A stretch of 64,000 nt of DNA from Shewanella putrefaciens (GCF_016406325.1 NZ_CP066370.1:1612001-1676000); one strand, 5' to 3'; positions 1 through 9,521 are shown, counted from the first letter of the stretch. Numbers and translations: made by a program. Notes: a model not told the origin generated them from the sequence alone.

Positions 1-2
1 TT

Positions 3-899
3 GAGCAATCCTTAACAGCATTGGATCTAGCCGCCAGCGCCGACGAGCAACAATTAAAGCAAATTGCCGATCAATATCAGTTATTACTCAATGATTTAGT
101 GCATGTACAAGGTTACTACCAAGCACAACCCGGACGCATGTTATTGCCGGGCGAATGGCAGGGCGCACCTTTATTGGCTTTTTTCCCTCTGTTATTGGTT
201 AATGATGAAAAGTTTGCTGAGCTTTCGCAAAGCGATAAACACAGTGGATTCCATGTGCTTGAAAAACGTTATCAAGAATACGTGGCTAAAGTAGTTAAGC
301 CTTTCTATAAAAACCACTTTGCTGGTTTTGATAGGCAACTAGTACTCGTTGACTGCTTTAGTGCGTTAAATCGCGGTAAAAGGCAATTTGAGGATATGGG
401 CGCGGCGCTCAATGCCATTATTGAAAGTTTCCATTTCGGCCAGTCGAGTTATTTACGGCGTTTATTTGCCCCCCGCATCGACCGTTTGTTATTTGCCGCG
501 AGTAAGGTTGACCATGTGACTCGTGATCAGCAGAGCCATGTTTTGTCCTTGTTGACCGATATGTTGAAACACAGCCAGCATTTTGCCAGTTTCGATGGCT
601 GTAAAGTGGAGACGATGGCGATTAGCGCCATCAAGGCGACTCGCCATGGTATGGTGACAACCCAAGAGGGTGAAGTTGAAGTTGTGCAGGGTATGGGACT
701 CAACGGTAAAGCCCTGACCTTGTTTCCCGGCGAAGTGCCCACTCGCTTACCTGAAGCGCATTTTTGGCGTGAACAAGGGTTTAATTTTGTTGGGTTCGCG
801 CCGCCGAGCAATATTAATGTTGACCCCTCACAAGTGCATTTTGACCATATTCGCCTCGATCATCTGCTGCAGTACTTACTGGGAGATAAATTGGAATGA
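3..899 (+). CDS. ycjX: YcjX family protein (DUF463), 5' end cut by window
   Basis: This is the C-terminal part of a YcjX/DUF463 protein, a P-loop NTPase-like family usually linked to the phage shock (Psp) membrane stress regulon. The frame is open leftward from position 21 to the window edge, so the gene begins outside. About 298 residues are present, against roughly 465 for the Escherichia coli protein, so the N-terminal P-loop is missing here. The stop overlaps the start of the ycjF-like gene by four bases (ATGA), which indicates translational coupling. Family assignment comes from overall resemblance and the ycjF neighbour. Its biochemical role is not settled. Confidence 0.88.
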   Translation, partial: EQSLTALDLAASADEQQLKQIADQYQLLLNDLVHVQGYYQAQPGRMLLPGEWQGAPLLAFFPLLLVNDEKFAELSQSDKHSGFHVLEKRYQEYVAKVVKPFYKNHFAGFDRQLVLVDCFSALNRGKRQFEDMGAALNAIIESFHFGQSSYLRRLFAPRIDRLLFAASKVDHVTRDQQSHVLSLLTDMLKHSQHFASFDGCKVETMAISAIKATRHGMVTTQEGEVEVVQGMGLNGKALTLFPGEVPTRLPEAHFWREQGFNFVGFAPPSNINVDPSQVHFDHIRLDHLLQYLLGDKLE

Positions 900-2128
900 C
901 GTTAAAGCAATCGGATAACGCAAATGAACCGGCTGCCAATTCCTCTGCCAATGTAGTTGAAAAGCCATTTGAACAGTCAGTTAAACAAAAACCGCTGAAA
1001 AAGCAGCAGCTATTTGATCCACAAATAGTGGAGCTTAGCCCCAGCAAAGAGGAACTCAAAGGAGCGAAAGCCTTTGAACCCAATACGCCAGTGCAGGAAG
1101 TCTCTGCTGATATTGAAGAATTAATGGATGCGACACTGTCTGCCCATCCCAATATGATTGATGCTAAATCCGTATCGCCTCAACTGGTTAAATCACGCCG
1201 TTGGTCGTGGCTTGCCCGTCTAGCAGTATCGAGCCTATTGCTGCTCGTGGTGGTTCAAACGGGATTAGGACTGAGGGATGCATGGCATGAGAGCCCTTGG
1301 CTGTTCAGTTTTTATGGCGTGGTGCTTGGGGTCGTCAGTGCTTGGGCATTGGCGGGTGCAGTCAGTGAATACCGTAAGCTCAAGCGACTCAAACAGGTCG
1401 CCGATACCCAAGAAACGGGCGCAAGGTTAGCGCAGAGCATGCAAATGGGTGAAGCAGACAGCTTTATCGATAATATCGTTTGTCACTATGAAGACAGCCA
1501 AGGTTTGCAGCAACTTCGCCGTTCATTAAAAGATGAGCATAATGATGCCGAGAAAGTCTTGTTATTCGAGGACTTAGTGCTGACTGAGCGGGATGAACTG
1601 GCAAAAAAAGTAGTGCGACGCTATGCAGCCGAATCGGCAGTTTTATTAGCCGCGAGCCCGTTAGCCGTGCTCGATATGGCGATAATCCTATGGCGTAATC
1701 AACGCATGCTGCGCGATGTCGCTTGTTGTTATGGCATAGAGCTGGGTTATTGGAGCCGAATTAAACTTATCCGCAGCATTATTATTAATATCATCTACGC
1801 GGGCACCACTGAGTTAGTCACTGATTTAGGTACACAGCTGTTATCGGTTGAAATGACAGGTAAATTGTCTGCTCGCTTGGCTCAAGGTTTAGGCGGTGGT
1901 ATGTTAACGGCACGTCTTGGATATCAGGCCATGGCACTGTGTCGGCCGATTGTGTTTAGAGAAGATCAAAGACCTAAATTGTCAAAAGTGCATCAGGAGT
2001 TGTTGATCGAACTTAAGCAGTTTTCAGGCAAGCTGTTTACCAAAGAAGGTCGCGACGCATTAAAAGGCCAGTTCGCCGATGTTGATCACAAAGTACCTCG
2101 GGCAGCTAAAGAGAAGACTAAAGAGTAG
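896..2128 (+). CDS. ycjF: YcjF family inner membrane protein (TIGR01620/DUF697)
   Basis: This 410-residue protein resembles YcjF. It has a long polar, charged N-terminal region (about residues 1-95), then two hydrophobic membrane segments at about 100-122 and 132-156, then a DUF697-type C-terminal domain (about 240-370) with a further hydrophobic stretch. It overlaps ycjX by four bases and is probably co-transcribed and coupled with it. In enterobacteria the pair sits downstream of pspABCDE and belongs to the Psp response. In E. coli tyrR follows, but here methionine gamma-lyase follows after a terminator. The molecular function is unknown. Confidence 0.88.
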   Translation: MTLKQSDNANEPAANSSANVVEKPFEQSVKQKPLKKQQLFDPQIVELSPSKEELKGAKAFEPNTPVQEVSADIEELMDATLSAHPNMIDAKSVSPQLVKSRRWSWLARLAVSSLLLLVVVQTGLGLRDAWHESPWLFSFYGVVLGVVSAWALAGAVSEYRKLKRLKQVADTQETGARLAQSMQMGEADSFIDNIVCHYEDSQGLQQLRRSLKDEHNDAEKVLLFEDLVLTERDELAKKVVRRYAAESAVLLAASPLAVLDMAIILWRNQRMLRDVACCYGIELGYWSRIKLIRSIIINIIYAGTTELVTDLGTQLLSVEMTGKLSARLAQGLGGGMLTARLGYQAMALCRPIVFREDQRPKLSKVHQELLIELKQFSGKLFTKEGRDALKGQFADVDHKVPRAAKEKTKE

Positions 2129-2176
2129 ATATTATTTAATATCAAAAAATTAACCGATTTAAATGGCCGAAATTAG

Positions 2177-2212
2177 ATGCGCTAATGAACTTGTTCCTGA
2201 GCGCATTTTTTT
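2177..2212 (+). terminator. Rho-independent terminator after ycjF
   Basis: A 7-bp stem, ATGCGCT paired with AGCGCAT, is separated by a 16-base loop and followed by a run of seven T. It lies about 50 bp after the ycjF stop and should end the ycjX-ycjF transcript. Confidence 0.6.
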
Positions 2213-2368
2213 ATGATTTTTTGCAGGTACCGAGTATGACCAAGTGCGGCTGAAAAGTGCTATGTAACAAGTTAATTACACTTTTGTGTGCTGCTATTTG
2301 CGCCATGCTACTGGCTTAAGTGCTTGGCCGCGTTATGGTAGGGCTTATTCGATAGGGCTAATGTTTCA

Positions 2369-2396
2369 TTAACTTATCTATTGGATTGTCCATAAT
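2369..2396 (+). promoter_or_regulatory. Possible sigma-70 promoter of megL
   Basis: TTAACT (2369-2374) and CATAAT (2391-2396) are separated by 16 bp, about 75 bp before the megL start. The rest of the 343-bp gap between ycjF and megL holds only the upstream terminator; no open frame or operator stands out. This is a pattern match only. Confidence 0.3.
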
Positions 2397-2471
2397 GCTG
2401 GCATTGAACATCCCAAACGAACAATCAATCAAGAACGGGAACCGCTCAAGGCCAATTACAAGGAGCTAGGT

Positions 2472-3665
2472 ATGCAAGATGAGTCAGGCAAGATGTGGAA
2501 AGCTGCAACACAGGTTATTCATGGCGGCCATGAGCATGAGGCCTTTGGCGCCTTAGTGACGCCGCTTTATCAAAGTGCGACTTTTGTGTTTGAGTCTGCA
2601 CAGCAAGGTGGCGAGCGATTTGCGGGTAATGAGCCGGGGTATATTTACACGCGCTTAGGGAATCCGACAACCGCCGAGCTTGAACGTAAAATGGCGATTT
2701 TAGAAGGGGCAGAGGCCGCCGCCGCGACCGCTTCTGGCATGGGCGCAGTATCCGCCGCATTACTGGCTAACTTGCAGATGGGCGATCACTTAGTGGCATC
2801 CAATGCGGTATACGGCTGTACTTTTGCGCTAATGACGTCTCAGTTCGCCCGCTTTGGTATCGAAGTGTCCCTAGTGGACTTTTCATCGGTAACAGAAATA
2901 GAAGCAGCGATTAAATCCAATACTAAGGTCATTTTCTGTGAAACCCCAGTCAACCCCCATTTACAGGTGTTTGATTTGGCGGCAATTGCGACTATTGCCA
3001 AACGTCATAAGCTAGTGAGTATTGTCGACAATACCTTTATGACGCCATTACTGCAAAGACCACTCGATTGGGGTATCGATTTGGTGATCCACAGTGCGAC
3101 TAAATATCTGAATGGCCATGGTGATGTGATTGCGGGGATAGTGTGTGGCAGTGACGAACAGATCCATAGAGTGAAGTATGAAATCTTAAAAGATATTGGC
3201 GCGGTAATATCGCCACACGATGCTTGGCTGATCTTGCGTGGTCTTAAAACCTTAGATGTGCGTTTACAGCGACATTGCGATAGTGCTCAGCGTGTGGCGG
3301 AGTTTTTGGCGGAACATCCAAGCATTACACGTGTGTATTATCCCGGGCTTGCCTCTCATCAAGGGCATAAATTTATGGGTAAGCAGATGAAACGTGCTGG
3401 TGGTGTTATCGCGTTTGAACTGGCGGCAAATTTAGAAGAGGCCATGGCCTTTGTCGGATATCTAAAGTTGTTCTCTATTGCGGTGAGCCTAGGGGATGCT
3501 GAATCTCTTATTCAACATCCAGCATCGATGACGCATTCACCTTATACGCCAGAGGCAAGGGCTGCCGCTGGAATTGGTGATAACCTGCTGCGGATCTCTA
3601 TCGGCTTAGAGGATTGTGACGACATCATCGCCGATTTGAATCAAGCACTAGTGCGTTTGACTTAA
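2472..3665 (+). CDS. megL: Methionine gamma-lyase
   Basis: This 397-residue PLP enzyme belongs to the Cys/Met metabolism (gamma) family. It should cleave L-methionine to methanethiol, ammonia and 2-oxobutanoate in the cytoplasm. The PLP lysine lies in SATKYLNGHGD at residue 211. Tyr114 and Cys116 in VYGCTF match the numbering and identity of the residues that mark methionine gamma-lyase in Pseudomonas putida; cystathionine lyases usually lack that cysteine. An SD (AAGGAG) lies six bases before the ATG. It appears monocistronic, bounded by terminators at 2177 and 3704. A related gamma-lyase specificity is the main alternative. Confidence 0.92.
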   Translation: MQDESGKMWKAATQVIHGGHEHEAFGALVTPLYQSATFVFESAQQGGERFAGNEPGYIYTRLGNPTTAELERKMAILEGAEAAAATASGMGAVSAALLANLQMGDHLVASNAVYGCTFALMTSQFARFGIEVSLVDFSSVTEIEAAIKSNTKVIFCETPVNPHLQVFDLAAIATIAKRHKLVSIVDNTFMTPLLQRPLDWGIDLVIHSATKYLNGHGDVIAGIVCGSDEQIHRVKYEILKDIGAVISPHDAWLILRGLKTLDVRLQRHCDSAQRVAEFLAEHPSITRVYYPGLASHQGHKFMGKQMKRAGGVIAFELAANLEEAMAFVGYLKLFSIAVSLGDAESLIQHPASMTHSPYTPEARAAAGIGDNLLRISIGLEDCDDIIADLNQALVRLT

Positions 3666-3703
3666 CCGATATTACGATTTTGAATCTATAGCGTGATGAA
3701 GCA

Positions 3704-3731
3704 AAAAGGATGCATTTTCGCATCCTTTTCT
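3704..3731 (+). terminator. Terminator after megL
   Basis: A perfect 10-bp stem, AAAAGGATGC with GCATCCTTTT, has a six-base loop and lies 40 bp after the megL stop. The A/T ends of the stem supply the T tract. Confidence 0.8.
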
Positions 3732-3890
3732 ATAAATCAGTTTATGTCGTTCTCAATCTGAATATTGAAATTTAGCAAAATAGAATATTTATATATGCTA
3801 ATTTGGTATTTCAGAACAGCTTAGACTATTTTTGATCTGAGGCCACGGAAGTAGGACGAAAGGCCGAATATCATGGAAAGAGGGCAACAT

Positions 3891-4274
3891 ATGAAGATCA
3901 AAAACTGTTTATCCACAATGCTCAGCAACAGTGTTAAATCCATTCAGATAAAGTCGATGTTAGGCGTTACGTTAGCGGCTTTACTCGCATACCCTGTGAG
4001 TGCCGCAGAAGCCCCCACTAAAGCGGAAGCAAAAATGCAGGCTCAGGCAAAAGCAGATGCAAAGTCTGCTGTGGCTGAAGTGTTGACAGTGAATATCAAT
4101 ACGGCTTCTGTTGAAGAGTTACAAGAGCTTAAGGGGATTGGTGCTGCCAAGGCGCAGGCTATCGTAGACTACCGCACACAAAATGGTAAGTTTAATGCGA
4201 TTGATGATTTAGCAAATGTGTCTGGTATTGGTGCAAAACTGATTGAGCAGAATCGACATTTAATCAAACTCTGA
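3891..4274 (+). CDS. ComEA-like helix-hairpin-helix DNA-binding protein
   Basis: This 127-residue exported protein has an N-terminal signal-like hydrophobic segment ending near VSAAEA, an Ala/Lys-rich linker, and a C-terminal pair of helix-hairpin-helix motifs (VEELQELKGIGAAKAQAIV and the following IDDLANVSGIGAKLIEQ). This is the ComEA architecture, which binds incoming double-stranded DNA in the periplasm. An in-frame ATG at 3873 is possible, but the GAGGG just before 3891 is a well-placed SD, so 3891 is preferred. It stands alone between terminators, and comEC lies 50 kb away. Many gammaproteobacteria carry such a gene without proven transformation. Confidence 0.88.
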   Translation: MKIKNCLSTMLSNSVKSIQIKSMLGVTLAALLAYPVSAAEAPTKAEAKMQAQAKADAKSAVAEVLTVNINTASVEELQELKGIGAAKAQAIVDYRTQNGKFNAIDDLANVSGIGAKLIEQNRHLIKL

Positions 4275-4305
4275 TCCGCAAGTACCAGTAAGTAAAAACG
4301 ATTGG

Positions 4306-4328
4306 AAAGCCTGCATAGCAGGCTTTTA
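4306..4328 (+). terminator. Terminator after comEA-like gene
   Basis: A nine-base stem AAAGCCTGC/GCAGGCTTT with a three-base loop is followed by T residues, about 30 bp after the stop codon. Confidence 0.75.
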
Positions 4329-4494
4329 TCATTTAAAGACGTCTATTTGCCTATAGATTGTTCAGTTAAGCAGGATATTCTGCAAACGGGTGGATTAGTG
4401 CTTGATCCCTCAGGTGCCATGGGGGATAATCCACGCCGTTCAAGTAATGCCATAGCTGTTCAAGTGAACCTAAAAAAGTATTACTCGAAAATAT

Positions 4495-4606
4495 GGTGAC
4501 CCTAGGGTCCCCCCGCAATGATAACTTGTGAACTCGGCCAGGCCCGGAAGGGAGCAACCGCAGCAAGCGACTCGTGTGCCGGGGTGTCGGCTCTAGGGGA
4601 ACCTCC
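4495..4606 (+). ncRNA. ffs: 4.5S signal recognition particle RNA
   Basis: The segment carries the hallmark SRP domain IV: a CCAGGCCCGGAAGGGAGCA block with the GGAA tetraloop, then the asymmetric-loop strand GCAGCAAGC, closing into GTGTGCCGGGGTGTCGG. The ends (GGTGACCCTAGGG and CTAGGGGAACCTCC) pair to form the long hairpin. Length is about 112 nt, normal for a short bacterial SRP RNA that binds Ffh. The exact ends are inferred from pairing. Protein-like frames across this stretch are not real genes. Confidence 0.95.
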
Positions 4607-4703
4607 AATCTATATCTTCATCCCACAGATAAATTATCAACATTAAATTAGCGTCTAAATAACTACTTCAAATATTACTATTTATATTGTTATTTCTGCT
4701 TAT

Positions 4704-4994
4704 TTACGCGATGTGTCCTGCTTCTTCTTGTAGCCTTTTTTGTAGATTTTGTTTGAGAAATGCGCGGGATTTTTCGAGTGCTGCTTGGATCTCTCGTTTT
4801 AATTCCTGTAATTCGTCATAGTCTTCAAAAAAGTAGGTATCTACCAGATGACGTATATAACGTACAGGTAATTGGTTTAGTGTTACGCAGCAGAGATCGG
4901 CTAAATAGTCCTCAGGCAGTTCATCCATAAGTCCTTCATCTGATAACATTTCCATTAAGAGTACTTCGTAATAGTTACGGATTTCAAGTTGCAT
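4704..4994 (-). CDS. ComFB family protein
   Basis: This 96-residue acidic protein matches the late competence protein ComFB family: an N-terminal NYYEVLLMEML segment, the paired-cysteine segment around ADLCCVTLNQLPVRYIRH, then VDTYFF and a charged helical tail. In Bacillus the gene lies in the comF operon and its role is unclear. Some cyanobacterial members bind cyclic dinucleotides; whether this one does cannot be told. It is a single gene convergent with ffs. The cysteine pair is consistent with the metal-binding centre described for the family. Confidence 0.8.
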   Translation of the reverse strand: MQLEIRNYYEVLLMEMLSDEGLMDELPEDYLADLCCVTLNQLPVRYIRHLVDTYFFEDYDELQELKREIQAALEKSRAFLKQNLQKRLQEEAGHIA

Positions 4995-5230
4995 CGCTGT
5001 GCTCCATGACGGTTTTTATTGAGTTTGCAACCATAAATGATTTGCGGCAATAAAAAGTTGATTATGTCTTTAGCTTAATTGTAGTGTGTCTGCGTTATAA
5101 CTGCCGATTATCACAGTAGTAATAGTAATAATTACTGACTTTACCATTGATTTTTCAGTCAAATACCGTTGAAGCAGTTCTAACAGACTTGATATTGCAG
5201 AACATTGATACAGGTGGGGAGTTGGATATC
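4995..5230. other. Intergenic region, no gene seen
   Basis: This AT-rich spacer lies between the divergent start side of the ComFB-like gene and the 3' end of the DUF2057 gene. It should hold the comFB promoter. I found no convincing open frame, tRNA or operator in it. Confidence 0.4.
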
Positions 5231-5235
5231 TAGTA

Positions 5236-5267
5236 AAAAGAAAACGCCAGCTTAGGATAGCTGGCGT
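5236..5267 (-). terminator. Terminator of the dinG-TSUP-priC-DUF2057 unit
   Basis: Read on the minus strand, the stem ACGCCAGCT/AGCTGGCGT (5244-5267) with a six-base loop is followed by TTTTCTTTTT. It lies 25 bp after the DUF2057 stop and would end the whole minus-strand unit. Confidence 0.75.
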
Positions 5268-5292
5268 GATAGCGCTGTGGAGTCATAAAAGC

Positions 5293-5997
5293 TTAGAGTT
5301 GTGAAATTGCCCAACTCATAAATTCTTTACGTGTTTTTTCATCAGCTTGTAACCACCAGTATTGCAGCATCTGCTGCGGATTTGCTCCAGTCACCTTTGA
5401 TGCATCATCGGTAGGCATTGTGGGTGTTAATGAGGTTGCAATTACAGCGGCTTGAGCCGATGTTGGGGGCTGTGTTGGCGTAGTAACAGTTGCAGTCCCT
5501 GCCGCTCCCGTTGCTTGAACTGCGGTACTTGATACATCAACAGCTTGGTTTCCACTAAATAGACGAGAAACAAAACTTTCTTCTTCAATATTGGTATTAG
5601 TCACTTGGTAATTAACTTGCCCTTTGTCGCCACGGGTTAATAGAATCTGTGGGTTTTGGGCAAAAACTTTAGGCTTTTTAACAATTTTTCCTTCAGCAGG
5701 TTGAAGGTAGTATTGATGATCCCCATCGACTTCTAGGGTGACAATAAAAGGAGATGATTTTACAAAGCTTTGACTATCGCTGAATTGATCTTCAATCATT
5801 TCATGGTAGCGAATAGCTATTTTATGTGTGCCTGGCGTTAATGCTAAGCTGCTTTTGTGATTGAACAGGCTGGATTCAACTTTTTTACCATCGAGTGCAA
5901 TGTATTCGAATGACATGGGGATATTAATATCTGCAGCAAGGGCAGAGGTTGAACCGAGTAATATTAGCAGGCTGCTGATTGGTAAAAGTAATTTCAT
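5293..5997 (-). CDS. DUF2057 family periplasmic protein (YccT/CsgI-like)
   Basis: This 234-residue protein has a Sec signal peptide (cut near ALAADI) followed by a DUF2057 domain (about residues 22-130: the [18 protein letters not shown] strand, a [12 protein letters not shown] segment, then PFIVTLEV). The C-terminal half is a Thr/Ala/Gln-rich linker and a short helical tail. The E. coli relative YccT (CsgI) is reported as a curli inhibitor, but family members are diverse and that role cannot be assumed. A perfect SD (AAGGAG) precedes the ATG and overlaps the stop region of priC, so it is co-transcribed and coupled. Confidence 0.8.
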   Translation of the reverse strand: MKLLLPISSLLILLGSTSALAADINIPMSFEYIALDGKKVESSLFNHKSSLALTPGTHKIAIRYHEMIEDQFSDSQSFVKSSPFIVTLEVDGDHQYYLQPAEGKIVKKPKVFAQNPQILLTRGDKGQVNYQVTNTNIEEESFVSRLFSGNQAVDVSSTAVQATGAAGTATVTTPTQPPTSAQAAVIATSLTPTMPTDDASKVTGANPQQMLQYWWLQADEKTRKEFMSWAISQL

Positions 5998-6006
5998 TGT
6001 TGCTCC

Positions 6007-6675
6007 TTAACGATTATTGCTTTGATACGGACGTTCGAATGTTTGAATGCGATCTTCTATATAACTGATAGCTTGCCTGCATTTTCCTAGACGACGATGC
6101 ATCAAAAGGATGTCATTTTGCAATTTTATTTTGTCAGCACTATGACAGTTTTCAAGTTTTGATTCCATTTCTTCAATTTTTTGCTCAAATTTTTTCGCCC
6201 AATTCAAATGCTTGTTAAGTTCGCCATAGATTTCGTGGCTATTTTGTAACACATTGCTGGCGATCCAACCAAAACCACTTTCTTGATGTGACTGTGCTTG
6301 GCGTTTTGCAAAACGCGCACGGCTGCTCGCACGTTGTTGGTTTTTCGATTTTAAATCAATAGATGTGGTCAGTAATGCGCGTTTTACCGCGGTAAATCTG
6401 TCTTGAATACGCTCACAGCATAAAGAGATGGTGTGTGGTGCAAGTTTGAGCTTAATTTGTTTTTCCAGTTGGCTGATGCTATTACGAATTTGTTCTATAC
6501 AGGGCATTAACTGGGCACCGTGTTGGATAAACAGCGCTTGATTAAAGCGTTCGGTGTCCTGTAATAGTTTTCGTTGCTGCGGTGCGAGCTGATTATCGTG
6601 TAGCAGCACTTCCTGTTCGAGCGCTTTTAGCTGATTCTTTAAAATAGTGAGCAGTTGTTGGGTATTCAAAACCAT
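6007..6675 (-). CDS. priC: Primosomal replication protein PriC-like
   Basis: The 222-residue all-helical protein resembles PriC, which restarts stalled forks by loading DnaB onto SSB-coated DNA. Recognisable features are the N-terminal QQLLTILKNQLKALEQEV helix, the LQDTERFNQALF segment, and conserved Arg/Lys-rich helices. It is longer than E. coli PriC (about 175 residues) because of a C-terminal coiled-coil extension. Its start overlaps the stop of the upstream TSUP gene by about ten bases. Position behind dinG and a LexA box suggests damage-linked expression, which is an inference. Confidence 0.8.
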   Translation of the reverse strand: MVLNTQQLLTILKNQLKALEQEVLLHDNQLAPQQRKLLQDTERFNQALFIQHGAQLMPCIEQIRNSISQLEKQIKLKLAPHTISLCCERIQDRFTAVKRALLTTSIDLKSKNQQRASSRARFAKRQAQSHQESGFGWIASNVLQNSHEIYGELNKHLNWAKKFEQKIEEMESKLENCHSADKIKLQNDILLMHRRLGKCRQAISYIEDRIQTFERPYQSNNR

Positions 6676-7439
6676 GCACTCCAGGCCAGATTAGCGGCAA
6701 TCAATAGCACGATTAAAATAAACAAAGGACGAATAAAAGGCATGCCAAATTTAATCGCGCACCGTGCGCCGATAAATGAGCCTAACATCATACATAACCC
6801 CATCCATAATCCTATTTGCCATTGCACTTGGCCAAGCCAGCCAAAGATAGCTAATGCGGTGAGGTTACTGGTAAACGTCATTGCACGGGCAAGGCCGCAG
6901 CTATGAAGTAGGGGCAATTTATAGAGTGAACCTGAACTCACAGTCCAAAATGCGCCAATCCCAGGGCCCGCAAAACCATCGTAAGCCCCTAGAATCAGAC
7001 CTTGTAAGCCTTGTTTTTGTGTTGGTGGCGACTGTATTGGGACTTGGCAATCGGTATCTGAAATGGCACTTGGGCTGAGTAAACTGTAAATAGCGATACC
7101 AATAATGAGCAAAGGTAAGATTTTTTCTAACCATTGAGTATCAATTAAGTAAACGAGCACACTTCCTAGCACTGCACCAATAAAGGTTGCAATAAAGGCC
7201 ATATACCAAAATGAAGGTGTAAAAAGATGCTGGCGGTAGTATGTCCATGCGGCCATGGATGATCCAAAACTCGCGGCAAGTTTGTTGGTACCTAACGCCG
7301 TATGTGGTGCAATCCCTAGCGTTAATAATGCCGGGATCGAAAGTAAGCCACCGCCACCCACAATAGCATCGATAAAACCTGCGATAAGACCAATAATGGC
7401 CAGTAGAGCCCAGTTGCTGGGCTCGAGTAACAACTCCAA
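6666..7439 (-). CDS. TSUP family membrane transporter (TauE/SafE)
   Basis: This 257-residue inner membrane protein has about eight hydrophobic segments and two half-repeats, each with the TSUP glycine motif: GFIDAIVGGGGLLSIPALL near the N-terminus and GAYDGFAGPGIGAFW in the middle. The family moves sulfite, sulfoacetate or related organosulfur anions; the substrate here is unknown. The start is TTG, supported by AGGAT seven bases upstream. It sits 9 bp after dinG and overlaps priC, so it is probably in the same transcript. A paralogue of identical length lies at 28008-28781. Confidence 0.88.
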   Translation of the reverse strand: MELLLEPSNWALLAIIGLIAGFIDAIVGGGGLLSIPALLTLGIAPHTALGTNKLAASFGSSMAAWTYYRQHLFTPSFWYMAFIATFIGAVLGSVLVYLIDTQWLEKILPLLIIGIAIYSLLSPSAISDTDCQVPIQSPPTQKQGLQGLILGAYDGFAGPGIGAFWTVSSGSLYKLPLLHSCGLARAMTFTSNLTALAIFGWLGQVQWQIGLWMGLCMMLGSFIGARCAIKFGMPFIRPLFILIVLLIAANLAWSAWF

Positions 7440-7448
7440 ATTTTGATC

Positions 7449-9521
7449 CTATTCTATGACACGTCTAAAGGGAGGTAAGGCATCTAGCAGCGATTTACCA
7501 TAACGCTTGGTCACTAAACGCCTATCTAAAATTGTTACCCGACCATAATCCTGCTCTTTGCGCAGTAATCTACCACAACTTTGGATCAACTTGCGCGAGG
7601 CGTCGGGGATTGTTAGCTGTAAAAACGGGTTACCACCTTTAACTTTGATATATTCTGCATGGGCTTGTTCTACCGGAGAGGTAGGGACAGCAAAGGGTAA
7701 CTTAGTGACGATAAGGTTAGTGAGATAATCTCCTGGCAAGTCTAATCCTTCTGAAAAACTGCCTGTACCAAATAAAATACTGGGTTCACCTCGATCACAT
7801 TTTGATTTATGGTGTTCGAGTAATTGCTGCCTAGGCGCATTACCTTGGATAAGCAGTTCCGTTTTGAGTTTTCCCTCGAGCAGTTCGGCGACTTTTTCCA
7901 TTTGCCAGTAAGAGGCAAACAGCACTAAAGTGGCCATCTCACCTTCAATCAACTCGATAATTTGTTCGGCCAGTTCTGCGGTATAGGCATCATCCGTAGG
8001 CTCTGTTTTCATTTTGGGTAAATACAGCGTGGCATTATTGGGATAATCGAAGGGGGATTGCAGGGCTAAATAGCGACTTCCATCGTTGAGTGATAATCCT
8101 ACTTGATGAACGAAGTGATCAAAGTTGTTAAGTGCCCGCAAGGTTGCACTACACAACACTACTCCAGCGGCTTTTTGCCATAGCATAGACTCAAGCATAA
8201 AACCTACTTCAATTGGGGATGCACTAAAGAGATAATCTACCTGCTTACCAGTGATGAGTTCAATCCAGCGGGCCATTGGCGCGCCCTTGTGTTTATCTTC
8301 TTTGGCCATCATACGCCATAATTTTTGCAGATTTTCGAGGCGCTGTAACATAAAGCCCATTTCAGCTTGCAGTGCTTCGGATTGATGCTTAGGAATATCC
8401 CCATCCTTAATAGCTTCAGTGAGCAACAATTGCATTTTGTTAAATTGCTTTAAGGCAAGATTAGCCGTGGTAGCGAGATTTTCAGCGGGGATCCGTAATG
8501 TCTCAGGTAATACGCCATGCTCGAAGCGATAGCGGCTTTCTGGGTTCGCAAATTGTTTAGTTTGGGTATCGCAATAATGGGCGACTTGATTGAGCTGGCC
8601 AATAAGATCGGCAATATGGTCCTGCATGGCCTGAGCAGGTGCGATGATATGATTGCTTTTGATTTGATTCTGTAACTTAGCGCTAGTCTTTCCTACTTTT
8701 TCAAGCCAGTCGGTAGCCCCCCTGAGGGTCGCCTGTGCGCTGGAAAAATCCCGTGCGACAATTGGCAAATGATGGGCTTCGTCGATAACGTAGAACACGT
8801 CTTCCGGATCTGGCAGAATCACGCCACCCCCGAGTTCTAGATCGGCGAATAGTAAGCTATGGTTGGCGATTAAGACATCCCAAGTATCGACATCTTCACG
8901 TGCTTTATGGAAAGGGCAATTTCGGTGGCTGGCAACTTGGCGGTGGCAACTGTGTTTATCACAGGCGATTTGTTGCCAGAGATAGTCGGGAAGTGGTGTG
9001 GTTAACGTATCCAGTTCACCATTCCAGCGCCCTTCGGTAAAGTCTTCTAATAATGCTTGTAGCATAGCAATTTGGCTATTATCGGGTTTGGTTTGCCACA
9101 TGGCCATTTGAGTGCTGTTATCATCACCAACCAGCATAGCTAGTTTTGAAAGACAGACATAACGTTGCCGACCTTTCACTAAACCAAACCGAAAATTCAA
9201 ACCCGATTGTGCCAGAAAGAAGGGCAAGTCTTTGTGTAGCAACTGCTCCTGAAGTGCGACAGTTGCGGTGGCAATGCACACTTTTTTTTTGCTTGCAAGG
9301 GCAAGTGGGATAGTACCTAAAATGTAAGATAACGATTTACCAATCCCTGTACCTGCTTCAACCACAATAATACGTCTATCTTTGTCGTATTCTCCGGCGA
9401 GGGTTTTAGAGATTTCGGCAACCATAAAGTTTTGTTCGCGGCGCGGCCTAAAATTAGGTAACGCAGTGGCGATATCCTTATAGATGGCGCGGATCTGTGT
9501 TTTTACATTGTCAGGTAACAT
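7449..9521 (-). CDS. dinG: ATP-dependent DNA helicase DinG
   Basis: This 690-residue superfamily 2 helicase of the XPD/DinG type unwinds DNA 5' to 3' and helps resolve R-loops and blocked forks. Walker A is EAGTGIGKS at about residues 55-63. Four cysteines consistent with the Fe-S cluster occur between motifs I and II (YVCLSK, CDKHSC, NCPFH). The DEAH box is VIDEAHHL, and motif VI is QSCGRLLRKEQDYGR. Length agrees with E. coli DinG (about 716). A LexA box lies 25 bp upstream of the start, shared with polB. It heads a compact minus-strand unit. Confidence 0.94.
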   Translation of the reverse strand: MLPDNVKTQIRAIYKDIATALPNFRPRREQNFMVAEISKTLAGEYDKDRRIIVVEAGTGIGKSLSYILGTIPLALASKKKVCIATATVALQEQLLHKDLPFFLAQSGLNFRFGLVKGRQRYVCLSKLAMLVGDDNSTQMAMWQTKPDNSQIAMLQALLEDFTEGRWNGELDTLTTPLPDYLWQQIACDKHSCHRQVASHRNCPFHKAREDVDTWDVLIANHSLLFADLELGGGVILPDPEDVFYVIDEAHHLPIVARDFSSAQATLRGATDWLEKVGKTSAKLQNQIKSNHIIAPAQAMQDHIADLIGQLNQVAHYCDTQTKQFANPESRYRFEHGVLPETLRIPAENLATTANLALKQFNKMQLLLTEAIKDGDIPKHQSEALQAEMGFMLQRLENLQKLWRMMAKEDKHKGAPMARWIELITGKQVDYLFSASPIEVGFMLESMLWQKAAGVVLCSATLRALNNFDHFVHQVGLSLNDGSRYLALQSPFDYPNNATLYLPKMKTEPTDDAYTAELAEQIIELIEGEMATLVLFASYWQMEKVAELLEGKLKTELLIQGNAPRQQLLEHHKSKCDRGEPSILFGTGSFSEGLDLPGDYLTNLIVTKLPFAVPTSPVEQAHAEYIKVKGGNPFLQLTIPDASRKLIQSCGRLLRKEQDYGRVTILDRRLVTKRYGKSLLDALPPFRRVIE

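Noticed and set aside
4302-4608. Open frames across the SRP RNA gene on both strands
   Set aside because: They overlap ffs, whose conserved SRP domain explains the sequence.
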